Positions 26,767-35,010 of a stretch of 64,000 nt of DNA are shown in pieces. How positions within the stretch are numbered: the first letter of the stretch is position 1; every line of letters starts with the position of its first letter. A program made the translations under genes and the position numbers. Under the pieces are notes generated by a model. That model worked only from the letters and a program-made list of their open reading frames with translations, was not told where the DNA came from and ran no database searches. The DNA comes from Blautia sp. (GTDB lineage Bacteria > Bacillota > Clostridia > Lachnospirales > Lachnospiraceae): the NCBI GenBank assembly GCA_017475035.1, contig JAFVGK010000087.1, positions 30,630-94,629 on the forward strand, written 5' to 3'.

Positions 26767-28115
26767 TCAAAAAACTTCAAAGGCGATTTATCTGCATCAC
26801 CCTCATCGCCCTGACCGCCGCCATGGTTCTGGTCGTAAGCATCGTGAATATTATTAACTGGATCAGTGTGCGGCAGGAACTATACCGGACTCTGGATTTC
26901 ATCGTGGAAAACAGCACATCCGAAAACTTCGCTGACGGCTCCGGAGCTTTTCCGCAGAACGATGATCGGCAGGGACGCGGCGGTGTTCAGAAAATTTATG
27001 ATATCCGGGACGATACATATTTATCCGAAAATTTCCCGGAAATAAGTGAAAGCCAGGGATTCCGCTTTTCGGGAAAGAATAAGCACATGCGGAATCTTGT
27101 CAGTGAATCGAACTGGTTTTCCGCATTCTATGACAGCAGCGGTACCTGCCGGATGATCCGGCACAGCCAGATGACGGACTTTAATGAACAGACAGCAAGG
27201 GAGCTTGCAGAAAAAGCGCTCTCCGGCAAAAAAAATGTTTCTTTTTTACAGGATTATCTGTATAAGATCGTTATTCAGGACAGCGGAGAAACGGATGTGT
27301 TCTTTCTGAATTGTGAAACAAAAATTGCATCCGTGAGAACCCTCGCCCTTCTCTCGGCGTTATCCTGTCTGGGAGGAATCATCCTGGCCTGGATCTTTGT
27401 ATCGCTCAGCAGCCGCAAAGCGGTAGAACCTACGATCCGGAATATGGAACAGCAGAAGCAGTTCATCACAAACGCCAGCCACGAATTAAAAACGCCTCTG
27501 ACGGTAATCTCCACCAATATGGAGCTGCTGCAGATGGATCTGCCTGATAACCCCTGGATCCGTTCTACACAGAAGCAGACCGCGCAGATGCGGCATCTCG
27601 TAGATGAACTGGTTTATCTGTCCCGCATGGAGGAAGAATCCGCCCCCTTAGTGATGGAACGTCTGAATCTGTCAGAAATTCTTACAGAAACTGCCGAACC
27701 CTTTATCGCCATGGCGGAATACCAGGGTAAAGAAATGAAGCTGGATATTGACAATCCGCTGTCTGTAACAGGGGACCGGGCGTCGATACAAAGACTGATT
27801 TCAACGCTTTGCGATAACGCTGTCAAATATGCCGCGGGCAGTGAACCCATCTTACTCGCCGCAAAGGCTGAGGGGCGCCATACCGTCATAACCATTTCGA
27901 ATGAAATAACCGAGCCCTTAACAAAAATGCAATGTGATCAATTGTTTCACCGCTTCTACAGAACCGATACATCACGCAGCAAGGAAAAACAGAAAGGCTT
28001 CGGGATTGGCCTCGCGATTGCGGCCGCCATTGTGGAAAAGCATGGGGGAAGCATCAACGCATCCATGCAGGATGGCAGCAGGATTGTGTTTACCTGTTTG
28101 CTCCCAATAAAATAG
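26763..28115 (+). CDS. Membrane sensor histidine kinase
   Basis: A 450-residue class I kinase. Two transmembrane helices (~11-35 and ~190-214) flank an extracytoplasmic sensor of about 155 residues that matches nothing I recognise. The H-box is NASHELKTPLTV, the N-box DNAVKYAAG, and the G2 box GFGIGLAIAAAI. The DxGxG box is replaced by SNEITEP, as in several clostridial kinases. It is translationally coupled to the response regulator and ends the cluster; a bidirectional terminator follows. Its signal may be the state of the substrate of the reductase. Confidence 0.9.
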   Translation: MIKKLQRRFICITLIALTAAMVLVVSIVNIINWISVRQELYRTLDFIVENSTSENFADGSGAFPQNDDRQGRGGVQKIYDIRDDTYLSENFPEISESQGFRFSGKNKHMRNLVSESNWFSAFYDSSGTCRMIRHSQMTDFNEQTARELAEKALSGKKNVSFLQDYLYKIVIQDSGETDVFFLNCETKIASVRTLALLSALSCLGGIILAWIFVSLSSRKAVEPTIRNMEQQKQFITNASHELKTPLTVISTNMELLQMDLPDNPWIRSTQKQTAQMRHLVDELVYLSRMEEESAPLVMERLNLSEILTETAEPFIAMAEYQGKEMKLDIDNPLSVTGDRASIQRLISTLCDNAVKYAAGSEPILLAAKAEGRHTVITISNEITEPLTKMQCDQLFHRFYRTDTSRSKEKQKGFGIGLAIAAAIVEKHGGSINASMQDGSRIVFTCLLPIK

Positions 28116-28150
28116 TCCCTGGCGCGTCTCTTGGTGTTTCTCTTACTGCT

Positions 28151-28228
28151 GCGACTTACAACAATGCAGCCCGGGCGGATTCAGACGCGCCAGATGTAAA
28201 GGTTATTTATGCACAGATCTTAAAGACG
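28151..28228 (+). other. Second copy of the sigH-linked small coding-like segment
   Basis: In one frame this reads TAATYNNAARADSD followed by APDVKVIYAQIL, matching codons 2-27 of the small ORF at 7,635-7,742. There is no start codon at the matching position (CTT in place of ATG), so this copy is probably not translated on its own. It lies just after the kinase stop and overlaps the terminator. Confidence 0.5.
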
Positions 28229-28278
28229 GGAACGCAAAAAAGGCAGTTCCATAACCGCCTCTTTTGTATTCCCGTCTT
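28222..28278. terminator. Bidirectional terminator between convergent genes
   Basis: AAAGACGGGAA and TTCCCGTCTTT close a long stem whose inner part pairs AAAAAGGC with GCCTCTTTT. It lies between the kinase (plus) and the DUF554 gene (minus). Confidence 0.8.
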
Positions 28279-28328
28279 TCACTTATTTCTTGCCTTAGTC
28301 CCGCCGGCTGAAAACAACACGGTGATTC

Positions 28329-29042
28329 TTAAAACCGGATCGGAAGAAATGCGCATGCCACAGCCAGAAAAACCGCGGGCAGCATATTTGCTACTCTGAT
28401 CTTTTTTCCCCATATCAGATTTATTCCCACGCAGAAAATCAGCACATTTCCAACCAGAGACAGATAGCCCATCGCCATATCCGTCATCAGCGGTTTCACA
28501 GCCACAGCAAGAAGTGTCAATGTTCCTTCCCATAAAAACACCGGAATCGCTGAAAAAATACAGCCTTTGCCAAGAGAACAGGTCATGACCATCACGATGA
28601 TCAGATCCAGGATCGCTTTCGCTCCCAGAATCGTCCAATCTCCCGTAATCCCGTCCTGGATGGCTCCGATGATCGCCATTGCCCCGATACACACTGTCAA
28701 AGACGCCGTCAGAAAACCGTTGACAAAACCTGCTTCTTTTGTGTTGCCGGTCTTTACCTTTAACCACTCCCCAAACCGTTCAAATCCGGCTTCTATGTTA
28801 AGGATTTCCCCGATCAGTCCGCCCAGAGCCAGACAGGCCACCACAAGCATGGAACCTCCGTCCGGAAACAACTCATTATGAAGCATGTAATTCATCGCGC
28901 CGGAAATCCCGATAAACAACGTTCCCACACCGCAGGCCATTGTCAGGGTTTCCTGATGTCTCTCCTTCAGGAGCCTTCCAAAAAAGTGTCCGCACAGTCC
29001 TCCGGCCACGATTGCTCCTGTATTGATCACTGTTCCAATCAT
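28329..29042 (-). CDS. DUF554 membrane protein (YdfK-like)
   Basis: A 237-residue protein with about seven hydrophobic helices. MIGTVINTGAIVAGGLCG at the N-terminus, FGEWLKVKTGNTKEAGFVNGF in the cytoplasmic loop and the IGAMAIIGAIQDGI repeat are DUF554 hallmarks. The function of the family is unknown; it is described as a putative transporter-like membrane protein. GAGGT lies upstream, and family B repeat B2 lies in its promoter region. Confidence 0.85.
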   Translation of the reverse strand: MIGTVINTGAIVAGGLCGHFFGRLLKERHQETLTMACGVGTLFIGISGAMNYMLHNELFPDGGSMLVVACLALGGLIGEILNIEAGFERFGEWLKVKTGNTKEAGFVNGFLTASLTVCIGAMAIIGAIQDGITGDWTILGAKAILDLIIVMVMTCSLGKGCIFSAIPVFLWEGTLTLLAVAVKPLMTDMAMGYLSLVGNVLIFCVGINLIWGKKIRVANMLPAVFLAVACAFLPIRF

Positions 29043-29095
29043 ATTTCAGCAGATTACCTCTCTCTCCTCCCAAAATAAAATTCTGCAGACTGACT

Positions 29096-29199
29096 TATAG
29101 TATGCGCACGAATTTACTGCGGAATCATACCGCTTGCAGCAGAGTAAATCCGGCGCAGTAAACGAATCAGAATGCAGGCATTCTATTCGTTTACTATAA
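29096..29199. repeat. Dispersed palindromic repeat family B, copy B2
   Basis: The ends TATAGTA and TACTATA pair with each other. It differs from B1 at the same two paired positions (AG/CT in place of GG/CC), a compensatory change. GTAAACGAAT/ATTCGTTTAC pair internally. It is followed by a partial family C hairpin at 29,219-29,255 (TGCTGCTTCGGCAGTTGGAC). Confidence 0.75.
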
Positions 29200-29326
29200 T
29201 ATCTTCGGAAGACAACTTATGCTGCTTCGGCAGTTGGACTGCCAAAGACAGAATCAGTCTCATATGCTTTTTCAGCATTTTGGCATGCTGACAATTATAG
29301 CAAAGACAAGACAAAATGTTAAGCTC

Positions 29327-29355
29327 TTGAAAACAAGTTTTTTCTTTGCTAAAAT
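29327..29355 (+). promoter_or_regulatory. Promoter of the Ig-like secreted protein gene
   Basis: TTGAAA at 29,327, a 17-base spacer and TAAAAT at 29,350-29,355. It implies a 5' UTR of about 150 bases, AT-rich and without an obvious riboswitch. Confidence 0.75.
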
Positions 29356-29514
29356 ACAATTGTAAAATATTTCATCTGCAGCAGATACGGATTCCGGAAA
29401 TTCAAACGTGAAATCGTTGGACGAACAGAATGATTATTTCGTTGTTTAGCAGATGAACAGGTTTCTATAATATGTTTGATGTTTAAAGGAAAGGATGTTT
29501 AAAGGGAAAGGGTA

Positions 29515-30369
29515 ATGAATGCTATGAAAAAGGGATGGAATAAACGGATCATCTTGTGTATCCTGGCTTTTATCTTGTGTGTGCAGCCTGTACTCGCCAT
29601 TACTTTGGATGACACAAAGCCTGTGGAGGCTCAGCTTTCCAAAGAAATGCTCAAGGCTCTCCGACAGAAAAGGGTCGAGCTTGTTGCAGGACGGACAGTC
29701 GCCGCCAGTATCATCAAGGATGTACAGACTCTGCAGTTCAATATCAAGGGAACGTCCTACAAATGGAACAGCTCCAACAAGAAAGTTGCTGTCGTGTCAA
29801 AGAAGGGAGTTGTCCGTCCCTTACAGAAAGGCACCACGAAGATTACCGCAAAAAAAGGCGGCAAAACCTACGCCTGCAAGCTTACGATTGAAGAACCGCA
29901 GCTGAACAAGACAAGAATCAGAATTCCCGTCGGCACAGTCACCAGCATACGTCTGACAGGGACAAACAAGGTCGTTCGCTACAGCTCGTCAAATCCCGAT
30001 GTGGTGTATGTTTATTCTAACGGTTATATCCGAGCCAGGAAAAACGGCATCGCATATGTTTACGCTACCGTCGGAACGATGAAAACCTACACCTGCAAAG
30101 TCACCGTCGCGCCGGATCCGACGCCGATCCCGACGGTAACTCCGACACCGGTACCGGGAACTATTATTATCGTGGAGCCGGAGGTTATTCCCACTCAGGA
30201 CAAATATACTTATGTATTAAATTCGAAGACCAAGAAGGTTCATATGCCAGACTGCAGGTATATAAGAACAGGAAGTCATTGGAAATATGTCAACTGGACT
30301 TTAGATTACATTATTTATCACGAAAACTACTCTTACTGCGGGCATTGTCATCCAGAAAAATACAGGTGA
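29515..30369 (+). CDS. Secreted protein with bacterial Ig-like (Big_2) domains and a Cys-rich C-terminus
   Basis: A 284-residue exported protein. Residues ~1-30 are the signal peptide. Two Big_2-type modules follow: residues ~50-126, with SSNKKVAVVSKKGVVRPLQK and ITAKKGGKTYACKL, and ~127-200, with SSSNPDVVYVYSNGYIRA. A proline-threonine linker (DPTPIPTVTPTPVPG) leads to a C-terminal module with YVLNSKTKKVHMPDC and YCGHCHPEK, an Ada-like zinc-binding pattern often found at the end of clostridial surface proteins. No LPXTG motif is visible. MKKGW at 29,524 is an alternative start. The gene ends at a strong bidirectional terminator. Confidence 0.75.
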   Translation: MNAMKKGWNKRIILCILAFILCVQPVLAITLDDTKPVEAQLSKEMLKALRQKRVELVAGRTVAASIIKDVQTLQFNIKGTSYKWNSSNKKVAVVSKKGVVRPLQKGTTKITAKKGGKTYACKLTIEEPQLNKTRIRIPVGTVTSIRLTGTNKVVRYSSSNPDVVYVYSNGYIRARKNGIAYVYATVGTMKTYTCKVTVAPDPTPIPTVTPTPVPGTIIIVEPEVIPTQDKYTYVLNSKTKKVHMPDCRYIRTGSHWKYVNWTLDYIIYHENYSYCGHCHPEKYR

Positions 30370-30502
30370 AGCATGACTGACCACATGCAATCTTTCTGTG
30401 TCCCAAATGGTTTCCTCATAGCTGCAGGCTGACAGATGCCGGAAGCAGATGGTTTGCAGCAGCCCGGGGTTACAATTTTCCGGACGGCGCTCCTGCCATT
30501 AT

Positions 30503-30547
30503 AAACAAAGAGGCTGACGCATCACATGCGTCAGCCTCTTTGTTTTT
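30503..30547. terminator. Strong bidirectional terminator
   Basis: AAAGAGGCTGACGCAT and ATGCGTCAGCCTCTTT pair perfectly around CAC, with A and T runs on both sides. It separates two convergent genes. Confidence 0.92.
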
Positions 30548-30595
30548 TATTTGGAAAAAGGAACTATGCTCTGCCTTTGAGCATGCTTACAAAAA

Positions 30596-32626
30596 TCAGC
30601 CGACTGCCTTTGACAAAGCATCATTTACGGCTTCTTTATAGCCATCCATGGTGACGGTAGCGCCGGTGATGACATCGATATCCAGACCCTGTTTCTCGAT
30701 CGTCTGGGCGACATATTCCGGAAGAGCTACACCGCCGATACCCTCGGTCTCGGATTGGTTGACAATCTCAACATTCTCGATCTTGCCGTCCTTGATGGTG
30801 ACCTTGACATCGATCTTGCCTCCGATGCCGTTGCCGGAGCCTTCATATTCGCCATCGATAAATGTGCCGGAGACATTCTCAGCGGCAGCATCCTCACCGC
30901 TTGCGGGGCGGGTGGTGCCTGCGGCATAAATCTCGCCTACGAAAGTGGTGACAGGCGTCTCTTCACTCTGGAACTCACCCTTTGCGCGTTTTGCGGCGTT
31001 GGTGCCGGAAATACGGCCATAGACCATGGTCTCGCCAAGGTTGCCGGAGCCGTTGTACATATCGCAGAAAATGGATCCCATCTCACCGGCTTCAAACAGG
31101 CCTTCGATCGGCATGCCATCCGTGTTGATAACCTGACCGAATTTATTCTTACGCGGACCGCCCTGCGTGTTGAAGTAGGTCGGGCCGATCTTGGTCGCAT
31201 AGAACGGGCCGGTCCTTACCGGTACCATCGTATCGAAAGGACGTCCGTAATCGGCATCCTCGCCGGCATCATAGCGCTTGTTATATGCTTCCACAGCAGC
31301 AACGAAACGCTCGGTGCTGAAGTCCGGAGCATCCGTGCCGCCCTCGGACTGGCGAATTGCCTCAGCCAGATCCTCCAGAGTCTCGCCCATCAGGACTTCA
31401 CCGGTAGCCAGCTCATCGACATATCCGTCGGAGAAAGCGCTGACCAGCTTATTTCCCGCTGCAAGCTGCTCGGAATCCTGTACAATGTAAGCCGGCAGAG
31501 GCATCGGAGTGGAGATCCAGCGGCCGCCGATATAGATACGGCCATGACGTGTAGCGCCGGACTCATCCATGAAACGATCGCCGCCGAGACCTACATAGAT
31601 GCCGCTCTTCGCATTCGGGCCGCCAAACAGGCTGACGGTGTCAAGATGAGGACGCTTATGTGTCCAGGTGAAACCAGCGGAGTTGGACATATGCCAAAGA
31701 TCAGCGCCAGCGCCTAAAGCCATCTTAATGCCGTCGCCATCGTTATACAGGCCGCCCTGCTGATGGACATAAGGCATCTGCAGATAGCTGCAGATCATTT
31801 CCTGATTATGTTCGAAGCCACCGCAGGCAAGGACAACGCCGCCGTTGGCTTTTACTCTGTGCTCGGTGCCTTCTTTATTGATGATAACACCGATGACACA
31901 GCCATCTGCGTCTGTGATCAGCTTCTTGCCAGGTGAAGCAAACCATACGTCGATGTCGCGTGCTTTCACAGCCTCCTGGCACAGATTATAATAACCGCGG
32001 TCGAAGCGGGTACCGGTAGCTGTCAGGCACAGGCAGTGCTTACTGGAAGGAATCTCCGGGAACTCTGCCCAGTTGTAATACCAGTAGTCCGTCTTTCCGA
32101 TCTTATATGGGTCTGTCAGATTGCCGTCACTGCCGTCAGCCAGCTTCCAGTCTGTGTTGTTTGCTTCAAAGCCTGCTGAAGGATGCTCTGTCGGGGAAAT
32201 GATCTCCGGATCGCCGCCCATAGGACCGGTCATCCAGTTATAGTTCTCCGCGCAGCCTTCGCAATATGCGCGGACGGCTTCCGGATCCCAGTTCTGGAAC
32301 TTGCCCATCAGTGTGGTCAGATAATCATACAATCCGTCCGCGTCATCGGTCGCCATAACGAACTGACCGGAAACTGCCGTATTGCCGCCCTCAGCGCCCT
32401 CGGGAGCCTTCTCGGCAAGCAGAACCTTTACGCCCTGCTCATATGCAGCCACAGCAGCATTGGCGCCGGCGCCGCCATAGCCAAGGACTACAACGTCATA
32501 TTCGTCATCCCATGCCGGTTCGGCTTCTTCTGCCCGGACAGCGACACGCGGCAGGTTCGCCAGCGCAACAGCACCGACTCCGGCAGCTGTGCCTTTCAGA
32601 AAGTCTTTTCTGGAAATATTTTTCAT
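30596..32626 (-). CDS. Extracytoplasmic flavin reductase: FAD-binding fumarate-reductase-like domain with FMN-binding domain
   Basis: A 676-residue exported flavoenzyme. The N-terminus NISRKDFLKGTAAGVGAVAL has an SRKDFLKG Tat-like signal, then comes the FAD domain with VVVLGYGGAGANAAVAA. The substrate domain shows TGTRFDRGYY, GIYVGLGGDRFMDESG, GPFYATKIGPTYFNTQGG and the FAD-closing GNLGETMVYGRISG. The C-terminal FMN-binding domain carries DVITGAT, the DxxTGAT motif on whose Thr ApbE attaches FMN covalently. Such reductases serve anaerobic respiration of fumarate, urocanate or related enoates at the outer face. The start at 32,626 gives the Tat signal at once; an in-frame start 18 codons earlier is less likely. 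No apbE is in the window. The substrate cannot be read from the sequence. Confidence 0.88.
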   Translation of the reverse strand: MKNISRKDFLKGTAAGVGAVALANLPRVAVRAEEAEPAWDDEYDVVVLGYGGAGANAAVAAYEQGVKVLLAEKAPEGAEGGNTAVSGQFVMATDDADGLYDYLTTLMGKFQNWDPEAVRAYCEGCAENYNWMTGPMGGDPEIISPTEHPSAGFEANNTDWKLADGSDGNLTDPYKIGKTDYWYYNWAEFPEIPSSKHCLCLTATGTRFDRGYYNLCQEAVKARDIDVWFASPGKKLITDADGCVIGVIINKEGTEHRVKANGGVVLACGGFEHNQEMICSYLQMPYVHQQGGLYNDGDGIKMALGAGADLWHMSNSAGFTWTHKRPHLDTVSLFGGPNAKSGIYVGLGGDRFMDESGATRHGRIYIGGRWISTPMPLPAYIVQDSEQLAAGNKLVSAFSDGYVDELATGEVLMGETLEDLAEAIRQSEGGTDAPDFSTERFVAAVEAYNKRYDAGEDADYGRPFDTMVPVRTGPFYATKIGPTYFNTQGGPRKNKFGQVINTDGMPIEGLFEAGEMGSIFCDMYNGSGNLGETMVYGRISGTNAAKRAKGEFQSEETPVTTFVGEIYAAGTTRPASGEDAAAENVSGTFIDGEYEGSGNGIGGKIDVKVTIKDGKIENVEIVNQSETEGIGGVALPEYVAQTIEKQGLDIDVITGATVTMDGYKEAVNDALSKAVG

Positions 32627-32686
32627 TTCAACCACCAATCCTTTCATATTATTTTTGTACATAATCGTCCATAGAATCATAATTCT

Positions 32687-32715
32687 ATCATAGCACTTGC
32701 TATTCAGAATGTCAA
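32687..32715 (-). promoter_or_regulatory. Promoter of the flavin reductase gene
   Basis: On the minus strand TTGACA (32,710-32,715), a 17-base spacer and TATGAT (32,687-32,692) give a near-perfect sigma-A promoter about 55 bases before the gene. Confidence 0.85.
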
Positions 32716-32759
32716 ATATTATTCATGATCCCATTAATTTTTAGTATATTTCAACAATT

Positions 32760-32794
32760 ATTTACATATGCAATTTGTTTATGCATTTGTAAAT
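32760..32794. promoter_or_regulatory. Operator-like inverted repeat upstream of the flavin reductase
   Basis: ATTTACATATGCA and TGCATTTGTAAAT are 12/13 complementary around a 9-base centre, about 45 bases upstream of the -35 box. The position suits an activator site. Confidence 0.6.
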
Positions 32795-33032
32795 AGATCT
32801 TTAATTCTTTGACAGTGACTACTTTACAAACGGCGCCACGGCCAATAAGGCAAAAGGAGACATATTTTGCCCACGGCTGCGTTTTTTTGCAGGCGTGGCT
32901 GCAGAATAGTCATCCGTGATCATTGAGTCAACCCGCAAAACTTCGTTTGGGGAAGAGGTGAAGCCTCCGCTCTACCCTCCCCGAACAGACCGTCGCCGAC
33001 AGGTGACATCTTCCTTTGGACGGCTCTGGTAT

Positions 33033-33082
33033 AAAAAAACTCCCCGGCGATTCCGGGGGTATACCCGAACCCGTCAGGGAGT
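33033..33082 (-). terminator. Terminator after the PADF-repeat protein gene
   Basis: On the minus strand ACTCCCTGACGGG pairs imperfectly with CCGGGGAGT and is followed by TTTTTTT. It lies about 210 bases after the stop. The stretch 32,800-33,030 holds the 3' half of a family C leader (TTGAGTCAACCCGCAAAACT at about 32,923) but no gene. Confidence 0.7.
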
Positions 33083-33221
33083 CTCAAGTCTATTCTGTCT
33101 GATCCCGGTCTTAAAGGCACGGTTTCCTCCGTATCCAAACATCCGGGAAAAACAAGCTTTTTTCAGACTCGAAAAAGTCTCATGATCAGTACATCATGGT
33201 TTCTTCCGGGAATAAATCAGA

Positions 33222-33294
33222 GGATTATATCAGCAAAAGCCTGATTCCCGGAATCCGCTCATTTTTGCATGATCTTCTGCCGCCCGGATCATCA
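33222..33294. repeat. Dispersed repeat family A, copy A7, supplying a stop codon
   Basis: Read on the minus strand it starts TGATGATCCGGGCGGCAGAA and ends CAGGCTTTTGCTGATATAAT. Its first TGA is the stop codon of the repeat-protein gene at 33,292. Confidence 0.65.
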
Positions 33295-34038
33295 GATTCC
33301 GCCGCCGGAAGCGAGCTGCTGATAGGTAGCGAGATTATTCTCACCGAAGGCATTACCAAACTCAGCCTGCGGATCCAAAGAAGGAGGATCAACCAGGGAT
33401 CCTGCTCCCTGTGTACCTGCAAAATCAGCCGGAAGTCCGTCCGAAGGAGCCGGGCCTGCATCGCTCACTGTGGAAAGAATGAAACCTGCAGGCGTGGACA
33501 TATCAGGATCTGCCAGCGCGGCCTGTGCCTGAACAGTGGCAAACCCGGCAGGGATCGTCTCTGTCGGAGCCGGACCAGGATTATCCACTACGGAAAGAAC
33601 GAAGTCTGCGGGCAAGGACGTATCCGGATCCGCCAGCGGAGCCTGCGTCTGTACAAATGCGAAATCCGCGGGGACTGTCTCTGACGGAGCAGGGCCTGGA
33701 TTATTCATATTCGCTGCGGGAAGGATGAAGTCAGCCGGCATGGACATATCCGGTGCCACGAGCGTCTGAATCCGCGTGATAATAAAATCAGCCGGCATCG
33801 CCAGATTCGGGCTTGTCAGCGGCAAACGCGGGAATGCGATCGTTGCGGCTTCCTTCTCACCAATATATACCGCCTGTAAAGGCAGGGCAAAAGGGGTCGT
33901 ATAAAGAGCCCCGGCCTGTGCCGTACGGATCACAGGTGAAAACAGTCCCACCATCAGAGCAAGACTCCCAGTAAGAGCAGCCTTCGCCAGGCGGCTTTTC
34001 CAGCAATTTCTTTTTTCTGTCATTTTCATTTCCATCAT
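33292..34038 (-). CDS. Secreted protein with 40-residue PADF repeats
   Basis: A 248-residue protein of no recognised family. An N-terminal signal peptide ends near AQAGA (~residue 43). From about residue 75, some 3.5 repeats of ~40 residues follow; each holds the pair (V/L)PADF...(T/S)LPADF spaced ~20 residues apart, with PGPAP(S/T)ET and LADPD(T/M)S between. Cysteine is nearly absent and no wall-sorting signal is seen. GGAGG lies upstream of several closely spaced starts (34,038; 34,035; 34,029). The stop codon lies in a family A repeat, so the protein may once have been longer. It could be a surface protein or a precursor of repeated peptides; both are guesses. Confidence 0.6.
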   Translation of the reverse strand: MMEMKMTEKRNCWKSRLAKAALTGSLALMVGLFSPVIRTAQAGALYTTPFALPLQAVYIGEKEAATIAFPRLPLTSPNLAMPADFIITRIQTLVAPDMSMPADFILPAANMNNPGPAPSETVPADFAFVQTQAPLADPDTSLPADFVLSVVDNPGPAPTETIPAGFATVQAQAALADPDMSTPAGFILSTVSDAGPAPSDGLPADFAGTQGAGSLVDPPSLDPQAEFGNAFGENNLATYQQLASGGGI

Positions 34039-34201
34039 CCCTCCATTTTTTTAAGTTTTTGTCTGAATGCTTTTCTGTTTTCCGTGCTATCTGTCGAATA
34101 CAGAAAAGACAATGCACGTGAAAACTGTTCAAAAAACCTTGCTGCAGCTTGTTTACACGAAAAAACTTAGTTTTTTATCACAAGTTAATCATAACATAGT
34201 C

Positions 34202-34215
34202 TTACAAATTTGTAA
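34202..34215. promoter_or_regulatory. 14-bp perfect palindrome TTACAAATTTGTAA
   Basis: It lies in the 550-base AT-rich divergent region between the PADF-repeat gene and the leader-peptide gene, and could serve either as an operator. No convincing promoter was found around it. Confidence 0.4.
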
Positions 34216-34587
34216 ACAATAACTTGCGTTTCTGAAACGGTAAATGAAAACAAGCTTAAGAAATAAATAAATTATTGTTTTCTATGGAGAGAAAAAATAT
34301 TTTCTGACGAATGAGATGCATTTCAGGATCTATCGAAATTATGCATGTTGGAAGAAACGCATCTGCCTGTATTTCAGGCCATCTCATACATAAAAGAACA
34401 ACAGTCATCCGGGTTTTCCCGGAACACTTAGAAGAGGCACTGAGATGGGGCGCTGAGATGGGACACTGGAATTTATTATTTCCTGTTGAATAACACGCGT
34501 AATCACGTATATACAGATGTGAACAAACAAGAGTTCAAAAACAAAATCAGAAAATTTCAAAATTCAGATATAAAGGAGACAATAAAA

Positions 34588-34860
34588 ATGAAGAATTTGA
34601 CTGAACAGGAACTTTCAAACGTAGCAGGCGGAAATGATGGTCTTAATGTCAAATGGGTATCCGTAAAAGCAAATGTCGCGCCGGGCACTTATCTTGCATT
34701 AAGGACAGCCGCCGTTTATGATGACAGCAACATTATCTGCCGGATCCAGCCGGGTGAGATTTTCAGCATTGACGAGAACAGACGAAGCGGAAGTTATATC
34801 TGGGCTGCCGCTCATGGTCTGGAAGGATGGGCAAACGGCGATTTTATGAAATATTGCTGA
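34588..34860 (+). CDS. Double-glycine leader peptide with SH3-like mature domain
   Basis: A 90-residue peptide. MKNLTEQELSNVAGG is a bacteriocin-type leader that peptidase-containing ABC transporters cut after GG. The mature part (~75 residues) resembles a bacterial SH3 domain: VAPGTYLALRTAAV, IQPGEIFSI, and AAHGLEGWANGDF near the end. This is a fold for binding peptidoglycan or peptides, not a typical bacteriocin. The ATG at 34,588 follows AAGGAG; an in-frame upstream start at 34,486 has no ribosome site. No exporter or immunity gene is adjacent. A second leader peptide is at 56,671. Confidence 0.7.
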   Translation: MKNLTEQELSNVAGGNDGLNVKWVSVKANVAPGTYLALRTAAVYDDSNIICRIQPGEIFSIDENRRSGSYIWAAAHGLEGWANGDFMKYC

Positions 34861-34914
34861 TCCCGCTGCCGAAAAACCGAAAACCATCCTTGAATTGTTT
34901 TACAAAAGTGGAGA

Positions 34915-34958
34915 AAAAGCTTCCTGTCTCATCGGGGGACAGGAAGCTTCTTTCTTTT
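34915..34958 (+). terminator. Terminator of the leader-peptide gene
   Basis: AAGCTTCCTGTC pairs with GACAGGAAGCTT and is followed by CTTTCTTTT. Confidence 0.88.
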
Positions 34959-35010
34959 AACTATTCTCTCATTCTACAGCAAAGCATCATGCCTGCAGGT
35001 CGTTATTTTA

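Noticed and set aside
32916-33185. A short plus-strand ORF of 89 codons
   Set aside because: It runs through the terminator hairpin and the remnant of leader C, has arginine-rich random composition and no domain.
34486-34587. Longer start for the SH3-like leader peptide
   Set aside because: The extra 34 residues would hide the double-glycine leader, and AAGGAG lies just before the ATG at 34,588.
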